From contig JAKEKT010000010.1 of NCBI GenBank assembly GCA_021495925.1, positions 496,001-560,000 on the forward strand: a DNA stretch of 64,000 bases. The letters run 5' to 3'. This DNA is from Diplodia intermedia (lineage: Eukaryota; Ascomycota; Dothideomycetes; Botryosphaeriales; Botryosphaeriaceae). This document shows, piece after piece, positions 1-12,231 of the stretch. The notes under the pieces are model-generated. The model was given only the letters and a program-made list of their open reading frames with translations, was not told the DNA's origin and made no database searches. The position numbers and the translations under genes are program-made. Positions within the stretch are counted from its first letter, which is position 1. Each line of letters starts with the position of its first letter.

Positions 1-1478
1 AAGTTACCCAAGCGCACGTACAGCGACAAGCGGCATTTGACAGAAAAGCATTTTCTTTCCCGCCTGGCGACCATCCGTATGGGAGGCATCCATACACACC
101 ATCAGCACTACCAGAAGTCAGGCCGTGACCCATGCCGCACTTGTGAAACATGTGCACGCATACGCGAGATAGCGCGTTAAAGTAATCCCCGTTGGTCCGC
201 GCCGCCGAAGGGAAAAATAAGCAAATGCAACCTGAGCCGACCTGGTCAGTGTTTGTCGCCTTGCTTTTCCCTTATCCCCCACTCATGCCCCGATTGGCCG
301 CGAAATAGTCAGTGGAAAATGTCATCCTAGGAATGTGTGGCTCGGGACAGAAACGCGGCATCGGGATTGTGACACCTCGGAGGTTTCCTTTTTGATTACG
401 ACACAGGAGGGCGACTGAGAAAGGGAGGGGGAAAAGTGTCTGATGACCCATCCAGATTTTTTTTTTCTTTGGTGTTACTGCAGGGTAGTCCTTTCCTCGT
501 TCCGCTACTGCGGCGTTTCACTCTTCCTAAAATCGCGCTTCTGCCGAGGTCGTCTCTTTCTCCACGTGGAGGTGAATTCGGAGAGCAAAGTGGTGGGGTG
601 GTATGTGTAGGAGAGAGAGGAAGAACGGCATGTGCCGATGAGAAACAAGGTTTCGGGTAAAAGAGAAGGAAAATAAGTACGGGAACGGTTGGGTTCGGAG
701 ACGGAAGTGAGCGGTGAGTGGAAGGATTGAACGACGGGCGGGGGCCAGGGCAAGGCTCAGCCCGTCTACGAACCCGCCGTAAGGGTAAAGACAAACCAGC
801 CAATGGTTGGGAGCTGACGCGGGCAGAAATCAGAGAAGGGCGGGCTTGATGGGGAAAAGCAAAGTAAACCTTCATTGCACCGGCTTTCCCAATGCCTAGG
901 ATGGCTACAGATTCGACGCAGTATAAATCCAATCGGTCGATGTTCCAAGGCGCAAGGGATGACACAGAAAATTGCATGTCGCCAAAAGAAGAAGGAAAAT
1001 GGGGTATATCCCTACATCGGGCCAAGACAAGATGCTGAGCCGAGAAAACGAGAAAAGTTAAAAGCAAAACTCCAAATGAACGCCTTACGCTCGCTCGCTC
1101 CTTGATTCAACGCGATTCGCATTCGCACACGTCGGTCTTCGCACGCCCAAACAGGCAAATGTAAATAGTAAACAATACCGCTGCAATGTCGGTTTTGTGC
1201 CGCGAGGCATCCAATCTTTTGTGAAAAACGGGCAAAATGAAAATGAGGCCTGGCCGATCGTCTCAGTCCTGCATGGCCGACAATGCCAGGTTACGTGGGT
1301 TGGGCATAGGTCGGGAGTCTTGGGTGGTGTTGTCTCATTGGTAGGTCTTCTGTTGGGCCGCGGTGATGGGGTAATGTTGGGCCCATGTGCGAACATGCCG
1401 GAGAGCGATAGCATCAGATTCGAACATGGCGCAGGCGAGGGAGGTAAGTGCATGGCAAAAACAGTCGTCCGTCGAATC
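1..1478. other. Left-edge non-coding stretch
   Basis: This stretch lies downstream of the CNL1-like gene. Open frames occur on both strands, the longest on the minus strand at 396-1067, but they are low-complexity, lack recognisable motifs and show no convincing splice structure. I see no gene here. It probably holds the 3' region of the CNL1-like gene and sequence belonging to a neighbour outside the window. Confidence 0.5.
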
Positions 1479-1990
1479 TCAGCGGCCGACGCGGCGGTCG
1501 AGGTGCTCGACACGGCGGCGGTAGGCCTTGACTATCTCTCCAATACGACGTATCTTGTCAAACTCGACCTGAAGCTCGTCGATCTGGCGCAGGATTTCAT
1601 GGAAGCGGGCGATTTGGGCGTCGGCGTCAGAGATGAGGTTGCCGGCGCGGTCATACTGCATGGCGGTGGCGGACTGGGTCTGCTCGGAGAGCTGCGAAGG
1701 CGAAGGCGCGCGGTCAGCGAGAGGGGTTGCTAGGTGGGTGCTGGGCCAGAACTCACATGGGACCAGCGCGACTGGATGCTATGCAGCAAACGGTCAAAGT
1801 GGGTGCTCAATGCCTGCAGGCTGGACGGGTCGAGCAGCAAACGGCCCTGGGACGAGGCCTGGCTGGCAGCGCGCGATGAGGAGCCACCATGCTGCGAGAG
1901 GGCGACCTGTTGGTGGTAGCGGAGAGTTTGGATCTCGCCCTGGGTCAGGCCGAGCTGGCTGTCGGGAATGGAGGCAGCTGGAGAGGCCAT
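1479..1990 (-). CDS. CNL1: BLOC-1 subunit 4-like protein (CNL1 family)
   Basis: Two exons, 1990-1757 and 1691-1479, are joined by a 65-nt intron with donor GTGAGT and acceptor GCAG in phase 0, giving 148 residues. The first exon carries a helical stretch with TQGEIQTLRYHQQVAL followed by a Ser/Ala-rich linker. The second is almost wholly helical and coiled-coil-like (LISDADAQIARFHEILRQID, then EFDKIRRIGEIVKAYRRRVE). This order and length match fungal CNL1, a small subunit of the biogenesis of lysosome-related organelles complex 1, which acts in endosomal sorting in yeast. Yeast CNL1 is about 122 residues. The family call rests on remembered similarity of the helical core. The start is the first ATG of the open frame. 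The internal Met at 1661 would give only a 60-residue fragment and is not the start. Confidence 0.72.
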
Positions 1991-2876
1991 TGTGCGGAGC
2001 CACGCACGGCGACGGCATTGTCAGGCACTCACTGGCCGCCGCGCGCCATGGACGCGGGGATGTCGGAGGGGGCGGGAGAGCGGAGGGAGCGCGGGCGCGC
2101 GAAGGAGGGGTTGCAGGTAGGGTAGTAATAAGGCAGTAAGGTAGGTGGTTTGGGAGGGGCCCGGCCACGGCGGAGGCCCAGGCAGGCGGGAGTTGCACAA
2201 CCAACGAACAGAGCAGCTGCAGCCCTATCGTCCCGCGACTGCGACACCTGCGCCGCCGGCAGAAGCGCGACGACCGGAAACCCACCGTGCGCATCACAGC
2301 CCATGCGGTAACTACCTTCCTCGCTGTGCCCGCAGGCCCGGGCGGCAACGGCTCTGCCTGCGACATGGCCACTCACACGCCGCCCTCGCACACCACCTCG
2401 CCGTGCGGCGCGACTCCAACGCCCTCGTCCTGGGGCACTTGCGCCGGAAGATCGTCCGCATCGGCAGTGCGCGCGGGTAAAGATGGGCCTAGGGACGCAG
2501 GTCCTGCCCGCCGCATGTTCAAGACGTCAACGCCGTGGCTGCAGCGACCCCCGAGCACATGACGCCTGCGCCGCCTCTGACCTCAGGCGCCCGACAAGAG
2601 CGCCGGCTCTGCCCGCCGCCGCTCCCACTGCCTCTTTCAGCCTGAATCCGTCCCACTGCTCCACCTCCCATCCCAAACGCCCTCCGGAGCGCCCTGCCCC
2701 GGCCACTAACCCTCCCGCCTTACTGCTTTGCTCCCGGAGTCTCTCCCACCATATCACTCCCAGTCTCGTGTTTATTGACCTGTACCCGCGTGAAGCCGAT
2801 GTATAGCTGTATTTAACAAAGACTTCTCTCGTGCCCGTGTCTTGTGTGCCAATGGTCACTGTGAAGTTTCGTCGGC
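1991..2876. promoter_or_regulatory. Divergent intergenic region, CNL1 / esterase
   Basis: This GC-rich, C-rich stretch separates the minus-strand CNL1-like start from the plus-strand secreted esterase start, so it should hold both promoters. Several long overlapping frames are compositional and lack start context or motifs. I could not pick out a clear TATA element. Confidence 0.4.
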
Positions 2877-4492
2877 ATGCGCGTCTCAAGCCTCCTCACC
2901 CTCGTGTCTCTGGCCTGCGTCGCCTGTGCGACTATCCTGCAGAATGGCCAGGTCCGAGACGTACACTTCCCAGACACGGCAATCACCCTCGACGACTCCA
3001 GCAATTCGACCTGGAGGACCTACCCGCCCAATGCCACCGAGATCGGCTACAAAGGTCGCTGGGACAGCAAGCACATCTCGTGTAAGCCTCATGCTCGAGC
3101 GATGGGGATGTGACTGACAATCGATCCATTAGGGTGGTCGTGAGTCTCCAACACCAACTATCAAGGACTGTAGCTCAAGTGCATCACCTACTCCAGAGCA
3201 CCGGGCCTCAAATTCGGCTTCACGGGCGACCGCCTCGCCATCACATTCGGACAATACACCTCCCCAGGCGTCCTCATCGGCTACCGTCTTGATGGCCAGG
3301 ATTGGGTGCAACTCCTTTTATTTCTCTTTGGTTTTCCCTTCGCCCCACTGGCTTTGGAAACAACAACACCCATCCCCGGCTAACTTGTCTTCCCGCAGCA
3401 ATTCACCAACGTAACTGCCAACTCCACCAACCTACTCGTCACCTCCACCACCCCCGGCTTCAACCTCACCACCTCCACCACCCGCACCTTCGAGCTCCGC
3501 GTCACCAACTGGTCCCTCGGCGTGCAAATCGCCTCCATCCACGTCTCCTCCGCCGGCTCCCTCGTCGCCCTCGCCCTCGCCCCGCGCACGCTCGAGATCA
3601 TCGGCGACTCCCTCTCCGCCGGCCAGTACGCCACCTACGAGGGCCTGGCCTCGTACGCCTGGGACCTCGCCGCGGGGCTCGGCGCCACCGAGTTCGGCAT
3701 CACCGCCTACCCGGGCATCTGCCTCGTCGACGCCGAGTGCTGGGGCAACGCCCGGGGCCAGCTCCGCCAGTGGCGCTACGCGTCCGACACGTCCTACCGC
3801 GCGACGGAGCTGTACGGCGCCGACCACGACGACGCCGAGGAGTGGGACTTTGCCGCGCACCCGGCCGCGGACGTGGTGGTGATCAACCTGGGCACCAACG
3901 ACAACAACACGGCCAACAACGTCAGCGCGGCCGCGTATCTGAGTGCCTACGTCGACCTGGTGGCGGACGTGCACGAGGTGTGGCCGCGCGCGCAGATTGT
4001 CCTCGTTAGCTTGTGGAATGGGTTCAGCCCTGTGGGCTCATCGTGGGCGCAGGGAGGCGCGTTTGTGGAGGAGATAGCGGAGGTGGCGCGGAGGTATGAA
4101 GCCGACGGGTTTGTGCATTACTTCAACACGACGGGGATCATGCAGCATAACGATATTGTAAGTGTTGAGGATTTCCCTTCCCCTCTGCGGTTCTCCTGGC
4201 AGGAAGTGAAGGGGAAATGCGATTGAGTACAATCCCTTGACAGAGAACGGGAACCAGCGCGAGAAGTGGACAAACCTTGCATTGTGGAAAGCATATGGGA
4301 GGAAGAGACAGCTGACCATTCGACCCGCCTGAAATACAGGGACCGCAATGGCATCCTACCGACGTCGGCGCCCTCAAGCTCGCGAGCCACCTCATGCAAT
4401 TCATCAAGATCAAGTTCGACTGGGACCTGCTGGCGACCGGTCCCGAAATTCAGCACGAGACGCTGTATTGGAACGATCAGGCAAACTACTGA
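2877..4492 (+). CDS. Secreted SGNH/GDSL hydrolase, CE2-like acetyl(xylan) esterase
   Basis: Five exons: 2877-3081, 3133-3139, 3197-3305, 3399-4157 and 4340-4492, giving 410 residues. The N-terminus (MRVSSLLTLVSLACVACA) is a signal peptide. Residues about 50-130 form a beta-rich region (ISWWSAPGLKFGFTG) like the N-terminal jelly roll of carbohydrate esterase family 2. The SGNH domain has block I GDS (nucleophile Ser about 178), the Asn block NLGTND and a C-terminal HPTD motif with the catalytic His about 365. Family members remove acetyl groups from plant cell-wall polysaccharides outside the cell. The second exon is only 7 nt. Without it the conserved ISWWSAP run is lost, so the splice model is well constrained. 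Intron 3 starts GTGCAA, and intron 4 (182 nt) is long for this window. Substrate is inferred from the family. Confidence 0.82.
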
Positions 4493-5203
4493 TTCCGGCT
4501 CCTCAGAGTTACGTGTGCATCTTTTGTCCGAGAAGAATGATCCCAAAGAGCGTGCGCAGCGTTGGATACCTAAATCTGTACCCTTGAAAGGGGGAAGTTC
4601 CCCAATGGTCAAGATGCTACAATGTTTTTCCAGACGCACAGCGCCCCTGATTTAACGTGTACATATGACTCCACTGTTACTCAACTTGTTCGCTGTATTG
4701 CGTAGATGAAGGGGAGCTTCAAGCTGCAGTGACTAAGCCATAGGATCTGGAGGGTGTACAGCGTGCACTAAATGACACGCTTATGAATATTAAGGCTGGA
4801 ATCCGGGATCTATAATTAGACATTTGGGGTAAGGCGCACTGGCAGTATTGGGGTATAGAGGGGGAAACAAGACAAACGATCTCTTTGCTCCGGTTTGTGG
4901 GAGAAGACTCGCCAAACAAATCATACGCAAAACAACAAACACACCCATTAAATGCAATAGGGGGAATCAGATATCAATCTCGCTAAACGATCGCTCGCTC
5001 TACCATGCCTCAAAGGAAAGAGAAATGACGGGGTGGTGGTAAAAGACAGAAAGGTGCTAAAAATCGGATATCCCAAAATCAGAAAGCTGATGGCCTTCCG
5101 CACTCGCTCAAAACAAAAACAAAAAGCATTGACCAGCAATTTAGTGATACAGAAAGTACAGGGGAAATGTGTCTCTATGTGGTTTTGTTGAGGGTTTGCA
5201 TCC
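4493..5203. other. Convergent 3' intergenic region
   Basis: This AT-richer stretch lies between the 3' ends of the secreted esterase (+) and the large uncharacterised gene (-). It should contain both 3' untranslated regions. Short frames here have no motifs and I see nothing else. Confidence 0.45.
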
Positions 5204-8200
5204 TCACACGCGGATGACAATGCGTACGCCGAGCGCTCGCGCCTCTCGCACGCAGCAAGCCAGACAGGTCCGGCCCACACGCCCGACGAGAGCGTGCTCG
5301 CCGCGGTCCGCACACCACGCACGAGCCAGGAGCGCCGCGTCAGCCCCACCAGACGCACTAGCGGGAGTGGCCGTGCTGTCCGCCGGAGGCTTGAGAGCTG
5401 GTCCCGAATCAGCCGAATTACGCGGTGGGCGGGCATCGATCACGAGGACCTCGCCGCTAGCCGCCGTCTCGTCCAGAAGGGAGATCGTCGACGACGCGGG
5501 CGTGAGATGCGGTGAGCCTGCGAGCAGTTGCACCGGTGAGATTACGCGGTACTTATGCGCGACGTGCAGCGGGTGCGCGGAAACTGGGCCGCTTCTGCCT
5601 CCGGTGGAGTTTCTGTTCAGGCGGCGCAGCTTCTTGTTCGTAGCGGAAGATGGCGGTGTGCACGGCCAGGCCGTGATAAACTGAATGTCGTAAGTCAACG
5701 AAAGAGTAACGCTTGTTTCCAGCAAATCGAAGGCCATTTGAGCCGCGTAGCTGAGTGGGGGCTCGGCGTCCGCTGCTAAAACCGGGTCCTGGACATCCGC
5801 CACGGGTTCCGGAAGGAGCTGCAGGCTATTGAAACGGACTAGCTTTGCTGGCGGTTCGACCGAGTCCTTCGGCAGGGTAAGATCTTCTCCCGTAACCTCG
5901 TCGTCGAGTTTCCCGGCCAAGTAGCTCGAGTCAAGTTCGATCTTCTCTCCACAGTCGATCCTTGCCTTTGTCTTTTTACCTGGGCTTGGCGGAGGTGCGG
6001 TTCCGTTGACGATATCAATCCAGGAATCTCTGAAACCCATTGGAACGTAGGGTACGCTAATCCATCCCATGCACTCTTTCGAGCCTTCCATGGTGGCGAG
6101 AACCCTTCCAACAATACAGCTCTTGCTCCACCAGCCGCGGTCAGCGTAAATAAAACCACCGTACAAATTAGCCGACTCCCCGAGCGCGGTCACAGCCGGC
6201 TTGTCATTTTCTAGCAAGGTCGAAATAAGAAAATGCGAGATGGCTTCACCGGGAAGGACCAGTCCGGTGAGATAAGTCCGGCTCAGCCAGCCGCCAATGT
6301 CGGTGGGTCCATTACTTGAGGCCGAAGTGGGCTGTGAGCTATCTCTCCTAAGCAAGGAGGGTCGTTGAGGCGTGGCAGGTGCCGAGGTAACCGACGGGTG
6401 TAGTTGTATGGATCGCGAGGTGCTCATGCGGCTCGGACGTGGGCGATGGAATTCCTCGTCAAAGTATCCGTTGAGATCCTTGGATACTCGTGGAGTCGCA
6501 AGAGGCGAGGCAAGCGGTGTACCGTAAACACTTGGTGATGGAGGTGTTCCGCTGTCCTGGAGCTTAGCTGTCAAATTGATCGAAATTTCTTTGTACCGAG
6601 GCCACCCGATAGTTTCTGCAAAATGAAGTAGTCCAGAAAGCTGGCGGTCCCGGTAGCGGGGTCTTAGCCAGAATTCAGTTTCCTGCGGTTCCTCCTCCTC
6701 CTCGGCAGAGCGTCCGACGTTAAGGGCAGCAAGGAAACCTCTTCTCTTCGGGGTAAGGGGGGCCGGTGTCTCCTCGCTGATCTCGATGTTCTCCAAAAAC
6801 CGTCTTGCTAGCACCAAGTCCCAGTCAGTTTTGCGGGACTTTATGCTTGCAAAGTTGCGGACCTCGGCCTCAGTCAAATGCAGCTGTTCTGTGACTTCCT
6901 TCACAGTGAGCCCAGAAATTGCGTCCAAGCGAAGAAGGAGCTCCGAAGCTAGCAGAATCTGGAGCAGTAGCATGTCCCTTTCGCTGGGCCCAGCGTACTC
7001 CTCCGAGTCTTCAGGATCCGAAGCGGCGCTGTCCCACAAGATCCGGCCAAAGCGTATCCGCCATTCCACAAGACTGAAGTCATTCCAGATTCCTTTCAAC
7101 CTGAGGACCCTGATCAAAGTCTCGATTTGCACCTTCAGTCCAGTAGGGTCGCCCGTCGATCCATCGTAACGAGGCGGCATGAGGAATTTGCCGAACAGGT
7201 GGGCGTACATTTCCCCAGGGGATTGCGAGTGCAGGATAGTCGTCTTGCCGGCGGTCTCCTTGAAAGCCTGGTGAACCTGACAGAGTTCCATAAGCCGCTC
7301 GTATATCAACCGTTGGTCGAGCCATTTGATCCCCAATTTTTCCGGTGCTTCCTCCAACAGCTCCCGATTCGCGATCGCTTCGTCATCGTTCTCTCCCAGA
7401 CGCAGGTGGTCGGATCTCGGGATCTCCAGAAAATGGTCGAAGCCAACAGTCCCAGGTTCCAGTCCCTGTGCGCCTAACATACTCGGGGTTTCCACCACAT
7501 TGATGTCGTAGCCCATAGGCAACCCTTTCTTCTCATCCTGATGTCCAACCTGGCAAAGATGAGGGCGGAGAGTGGCAGAGGAGAAGGCTTCGTGGGAAAG
7601 TTGCGGACTGTCGCTGACATCTCGCACAATGAGGGTGTCGTCGTAAGGAAAGTCAACTCTCGGGATGCGCCGCCCTTTGATCTTGTCCACGGAAAAGAGA
7701 GGCGCGCCGGCGAACAAATTCGGAATGTCGTCTTCGGTCAAGCCTGCGGGATCCATGGTGTTAGCGAATGCAGCCCCTGGCACGCCTCGGCTTAAGGGTC
7801 AGTTCCCCTGAGGATCTGACTGCACAACCATGGCGGTGAAAAGGGTAGATCACGACCACGTACCGCTCGGATCGGGAGAGGAAACATCGTCGGGGGCCTC
7901 TGATCTGGCGTCGTCGGCGTCGTCGGTTTGCGCCGGCTGCGCGGTTGGGACATCGGAGGTGGACGCGGCGGCAGCGGATCTGTCGTCGTCGGTGGTCTTC
8001 GCAAAGGACGAGCGCGAGCGATAATGCTTCTTCAGCCCTCTGAAGGGCTCGAGAAGGCTCCTGCGCTGCAGGACCGCGGACATGTTAGCAACCACGCGAT
8101 GCAGGGCGTGGGCAGGACATACCTCTGGCTCAACGACGCTCGGGATGCTGGCAGCGCGCTCCTGCTTCTTTTCGGCGTGGGCGGGCGAGAAAAGCTGGCG

Positions 8201-8398
8201 CAGGAGGTCGCGCTTTCTCACACGCTGCACCTCGGGGCCCTTCTCACTGGCAGCGTCCTGGTCGGACGGCTGCGGCTGCCGTCTGCGCCAACCAAAGGCC
8301 ATGGTGACGTTGGGCGAGGGAGGAGCGGCTAGGGGCGCAGTCGAGGCAAGCGCGGCTTCGTTGGTGGGCGTGGCTGGATTCTTGACGGCCTCGACCAT
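5204..8398 (-). CDS. Large uncharacterised fungal protein
   Basis: My preferred model has three exons: 8398-8123, 8065-7864 and 7776-5204, giving 1016 residues. The introns are 57 nt (GTATGT...CTGCAG) and 87 nt (GTACGT...GCCAG), and both joins keep frame. The N-terminal 160 residues are basic and low-complexity (VRKRDLLRQLFSP, later GLKKHYRSRSSF). The main body begins around MDPAGLTEDDIPNLF and has long ordered segments, for example PLFSVDKIKGRRIPRVDFPY. A Ser/Pro-rich linker lies mid-protein, and the C-terminus ends VREARALGVRIVIRV. There is no signal peptide or membrane span. I do not recognise the family well enough to name a function. An alternative is two genes, 8398-7850 and 7756-5204, the latter starting at the ATG at 7756. 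The 57-nt intron has no in-frame stop, so its retention would also be translatable. Confidence 0.62.
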
Positions 8399-9453
8399 AG
8401 GTATACACCGCTCATTGCCCGATATCGCGCGATATGAGAGGGACGAGCGTCTTCTCGCGAAGCAAATGCACTGACTCGGCGGACGGAGGCATAGTGTGGT
8501 TCAGGAAAGCAGAGGGTGTGGTGGAGGAAAAGCTGGGCAGGGCAGCCGGTCAACAAGCAAACCGGGCCTGATCCTGGCAGCAGATCCTGCTGGGTGAGAG
8601 CATGCCTGCAGGACTTCCCGCAGCGGCCGTTGCGCGGGCGGGCTGATTGGTGCGCACTGGCGCGCGCCAGCTCACTTGGTGCCACATCAGGACCGGGATC
8701 TGGTGCAGCGATGGGGCGGCGGCTCGCAGGGCAGAGGCGAGTGCGCTGTCTGCTGCGCTGGGCGGAGGTCAGGCTGGCCTGGTGGAGTCCGCTGTGTTTC
8801 TGGAACGCGTCGGGTGAGGGCCCGGGGATCACTGCCTTCGCTGGGCGTTCGAGAAGGCGCCCGGTGCGACCTGCGCGCCCGGCTGCCCCGTCGCGTTGAG
8901 AGAGGCCGATACCACCGGTCCTATCAGTGCGCGACATTTGTTTGGCGGCCTTCCTTCTGCGCTGCCCCGCCGCGCCGCTCGCCGCAGCCGCCGTTAATTT
9001 TTTTTTTGTCCGCCGTCCCAGCAACGGGAGCCCGCACGTGTCGGGCCGTGCCATGGCCCCGCCGCGACGTCAACCTCCAGCGAACACTTCAGCGTCGTGC
9101 CAGCTATTTGTACAGCTCGCGCGCATCTCTGGGGTCGCGTTGCGCAGGTGCCGCCGCTGCCATTGCGGGTGACGATCGTGGGCGCGGGCGAGGAAACGCC
9201 TTTGCCGAGCGTCAGCTTACATCTGCTGATCAACCCTACCTTTCCTTGTGTTCGGAATTTCGCCATTACCGAATCTGGAGCCCGCTGTGAGGCAGCAGGC
9301 AGGATGCGGGTAAAAGGCATTGCATTTAGTGCTTATTGTAGTTTGCGTACCATATATAAGGCGTCCTTGACTTGGATCACGGGCTGCTGCATCATCTCTG
9401 CCCACTTCACTCCCGCCCCTAGCCACCACGCTTCTGAGAACCTGCAATTCATC
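8399..9453. promoter_or_regulatory. Divergent intergenic region, uncharacterised gene / GMC oxidoreductase
   Basis: This GC-rich region of about 1 kb carries the promoters of the flanking divergent genes. The minus-strand frame at 8329-9054 is open for 241 codons, but its Arg/Pro/Ala-rich composition and lack of motifs suggest chance. A TATA element near 9355 belongs to the GMC gene. Confidence 0.45.
9353..9359 (+). promoter_or_regulatory. TATA box of the GMC oxidoreductase gene
   Basis: TATATAA lies about 95-100 bp upstream of the GMC start codon, followed by a C/T-rich leader. Spacing and context suit a core promoter. It is the clearest TATA element I saw next to a gene in this window. Confidence 0.5.
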
Positions 9454-11595
9454 ATGGCGGCCGAGGCATATGACTACGTGGTTTGCGGGTAAGCCCCTCC
9501 CCGGACTGCGCAATGGCCTACTCTCACGCTCGCCCCACAGTGGCGGTACTTCTGGCTGCGTCATTGCGGGCCGCCTGGCAGAGGACCTCCATGTCTCTGT
9601 CTGCGTGATCGAAGCAGGCCCTGACAACGCAGATCTGGAAAATGTTCACATGGTCGGCGGCTGGTCGCAGAACCTTGACGGACCAACGGATTGGAACATC
9701 ACCTCCGAGCCCGCTCCGGGAATCAACGGTCGCCAGATCAAGAACAGCCGAGGCAGGTTCCTGGGAGGATGCAGCGGCCTCAACGGCACTGTTTGCGTCA
9801 GGGGCAACAAGCAAGACTACGATGATTGGGGTCTGGATGGTTGGACTGGCGAAGATATGTGGAAGTGTATGGCGAGGGTAAGTGTGGTGTCCCGAGGCCC
9901 CCCATCAGCATCATTACCCCGCATTCAAACCCCTCCTTGGCGTGGATGGTGGCTGTGCCTCAGCATCCTGACGGAAGCTTTACCATTCTCAGTCCAGTGG
10001 CCAGATCGCGTGCGCATGACTTCTTGTATTAGCTCTATTAGAAATCAACATTGACTTCTAGAACTACAGGCGGAGACATTCCATCCCAAGGCTAATTTCG
10101 AGGCCGACTTGAGCGTGCATGGCACAGATGGACCTCTACATACGGAACCCCACGACCTTGCTCCTATTTCTAAGCTTCTACTAGAATCATTCCACGACCA
10201 AGGGGTTCCTTATACTCCAGACCTGTTCTCTACTGGAGTTTCTCCCCAGGGATCCGGTAACACCGTACGCACAGTCCACCAAGGTGTTCGGACAACTGGA
10301 GCGGACTTCATCACGAAGGGGTATCGACGGGGAAACATCACCATCAAAACGGACAGCGTGGTTGATAAGGTCATCCTCGAGCGGGTAGATGGAAGGCTTA
10401 CAGCTACCGGCGTCGGGATTGTCACCAAGGACGGTACGGAAACCACAGTCCAGGCAAGGAAGGAGATAGTTTTGAGCTCGGGAGCTTACTGCAGTCCCGC
10501 AATCCTCATGCGTTCGGGAATTGGGCCTCAGTCCGAACTTTCCAAGCACGGCATTCACACCCAGGTCGATCTACAAGGTGTGGGGAAGAACCTCATGGAC
10601 CATGCCATTACCTTTGTCTTCTATGAGACCAACAAGCCCGAACTCACCAACGACCACCTCGCCTACTATGATGGCGCCCTCGCCTCCAGCTACCAATTGT
10701 ACAAAGACACAAAGACTGGCTTCCTCTCCGCCTTCCCCTTCGGCGCCTTCGGCTACGGCCGACTCGACGACCGCCTCAAAGACCTCCCGGAGTGGCAACA
10801 AGCCAGCCCGCCCGCAGACCCGCACGTCACCAAGCCCCACGGACCAGCGGAGAACCGCGACGCGATGGGCCTGCTCCCCTCCGCGCAGCCGAACGTCGAG
10901 TGGTTCAGCACCGAATGCTACGGCGGACCGAAGCAGTACGCCGACTTCCCCGGTGACGGCCAGGGCGCCTTCGCCATGATTAGCATGCTACTATCGCCGC
11001 GCTCGCGCGGCTCCGTCACGCTGGCCAGCACCGACCCCACCGCCAACCCGGTTGTCGACCACAACTACCTCGCCGACCCGCTGGATGTGCTCGTCATGGC
11101 CGAGGCGTGCCGCTGGGGCAACGAGATTGTGACAAAAGGCGCGGGTACCAAAGACTACATCAAAGGCCCGTGGCCGCCGAGCGAGAAGCATCAGGAGTAT
11201 ACGACGCGGGAGGAGTGGGCTGACTATGCACGGAATAATGCGACGACCTGTGAGTGGCACCTCTCCCCATTCATCAAGCGGATCGGAGACCGAGCATGTT
11301 GCGGATTACTGATGTTGAGTGGCTAGGCTACCACGCTGCGGGAACGTGCAAGATGGGAAAGGGGGACGATCCAACGGCTGTGTTGGATGCCCGACTTCGC
11401 GTGAGGGGTGTTGAGGGGTTGAGAGTCGCGGACTGCAGTGTAATGCCGCTCATGAACCAGGGACACAGTAAGTCACGATCAACTAATGCTTTTGAACCGT
11501 CTAACATCGTACTAGCTCAAATGCCCGCATATGGCATTGGTGAGAAGGCTGCAGAGCTGATCAAGGAGGATGCGAAGCGATCGCCTGATGCGTAA
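9454..11595 (+). CDS. GMC family FAD-dependent oxidoreductase
   Basis: Five exons: 9454-9488, 9541-9877, 10070-11249, 11327-11467 and 11516-11595, giving 590 residues. The N-terminal dinucleotide-binding motif is CGGGTSGCVIAGRLAED at about residues 11-27. The GMC signature GRFLGGCSGLNG follows about 70 residues later. The C-terminal catalytic pair is YHAAGTCKMG and MNQGH, with His in both. There is no signal peptide, so it is probably intracellular, unlike secreted glucose or aryl-alcohol oxidases. The closest general type is choline/alcohol dehydrogenase-like. The substrate cannot be read from the sequence. The acceptor at 11326 (GGCTAG) was chosen because it restores NNATTCYHAAGTC. Other acceptors shift frame. 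Intron 2 (192 nt) is unusually long for the window. Confidence 0.88.
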
Positions 11596-12231
11596 GTCGA
11601 TTCCCTTGGGTCTCGATCTTGATAAATTAGCTGATTTGAATGATAGTAGGAGGACTGACTCCGCTGTGGCTTCTGTTTGAACCACTGATCAATGGAAAAT
11701 ACGTTCAGATGGCTTGAGTGCACTATCCTGATATTACGCAAATGGAGACAAGAAGATTCAGTTTTCGAGAGACTCTGGAGGTTCTATGATAATAAAATGC
11801 CGAACAGCATCCGTAGCAATACATCATCTCGCCCATGCTTTCAAAACTCTTATGTCAGAGGATTGCGCGTTTAGCGGACTGGTATTCAAAATCTATCCAA
11901 CGTCAAAGTAACAAGAGAGATCAGGCGCAACACTCAAGGGTTGCAGCGTTTCTAGCAACACTGAAGACCCTTGCAAGAAAACCCCAAATCCAGAAATGAC
12001 AGGACATCAATCAGCAACGCTCACTCTACATGCTTAATGTCGAGAATACATGTTTCTTCACACTGCCTCCATTTGCCGGGGTATCTCTTTTGCGAGACCT
12101 GCCTTCCCTCTCTATTTGGCTTGCGCCCTGATCCGTGGAGAGTACCTGATTTGCTCAGCTCCACGCCCGCAGATGAGTTCCAACCTCTCCAACGCTTATC
12201 CGACGTCACTTTTCATCATTGAGCTATTGAC
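11596..12231. other. Convergent intergenic region
   Basis: This AT-richer gap lies between the 3' ends of the GMC gene (+) and MPC2 (-). It contains T/A-rich stretches suitable for 3' processing. Short frames on both strands have no motifs. Confidence 0.45.

Noticed and set aside
396..1067. 223-codon minus-strand open frame
   Set aside because: Pro/Ser/Arg-rich, motif-free, overlaps other equally long frames and has no splice or start support.
1794..2372. 192-codon minus-strand frame overlapping the CNL1 first exon region
   Set aside because: A GC-rich shadow frame; the CNL1-like reading explains the coding signal there.
3302..4009. 235-codon plus-strand frame inside the esterase
   Set aside because: An alternate frame of esterase exon 4, with His/Arg/Pro-rich nonsense composition.
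8329..9054. 241-codon minus-strand frame
   Set aside because: Overlaps the start of the uncharacterised gene and the GMC promoter; composition only, no motifs.
11250..11278. 29-nt intron in the GMC gene that would also keep frame
   Set aside because: Too short for a fungal intron. The acceptor at 11326 gives the conserved CYHAAGTCKMG motif instead.
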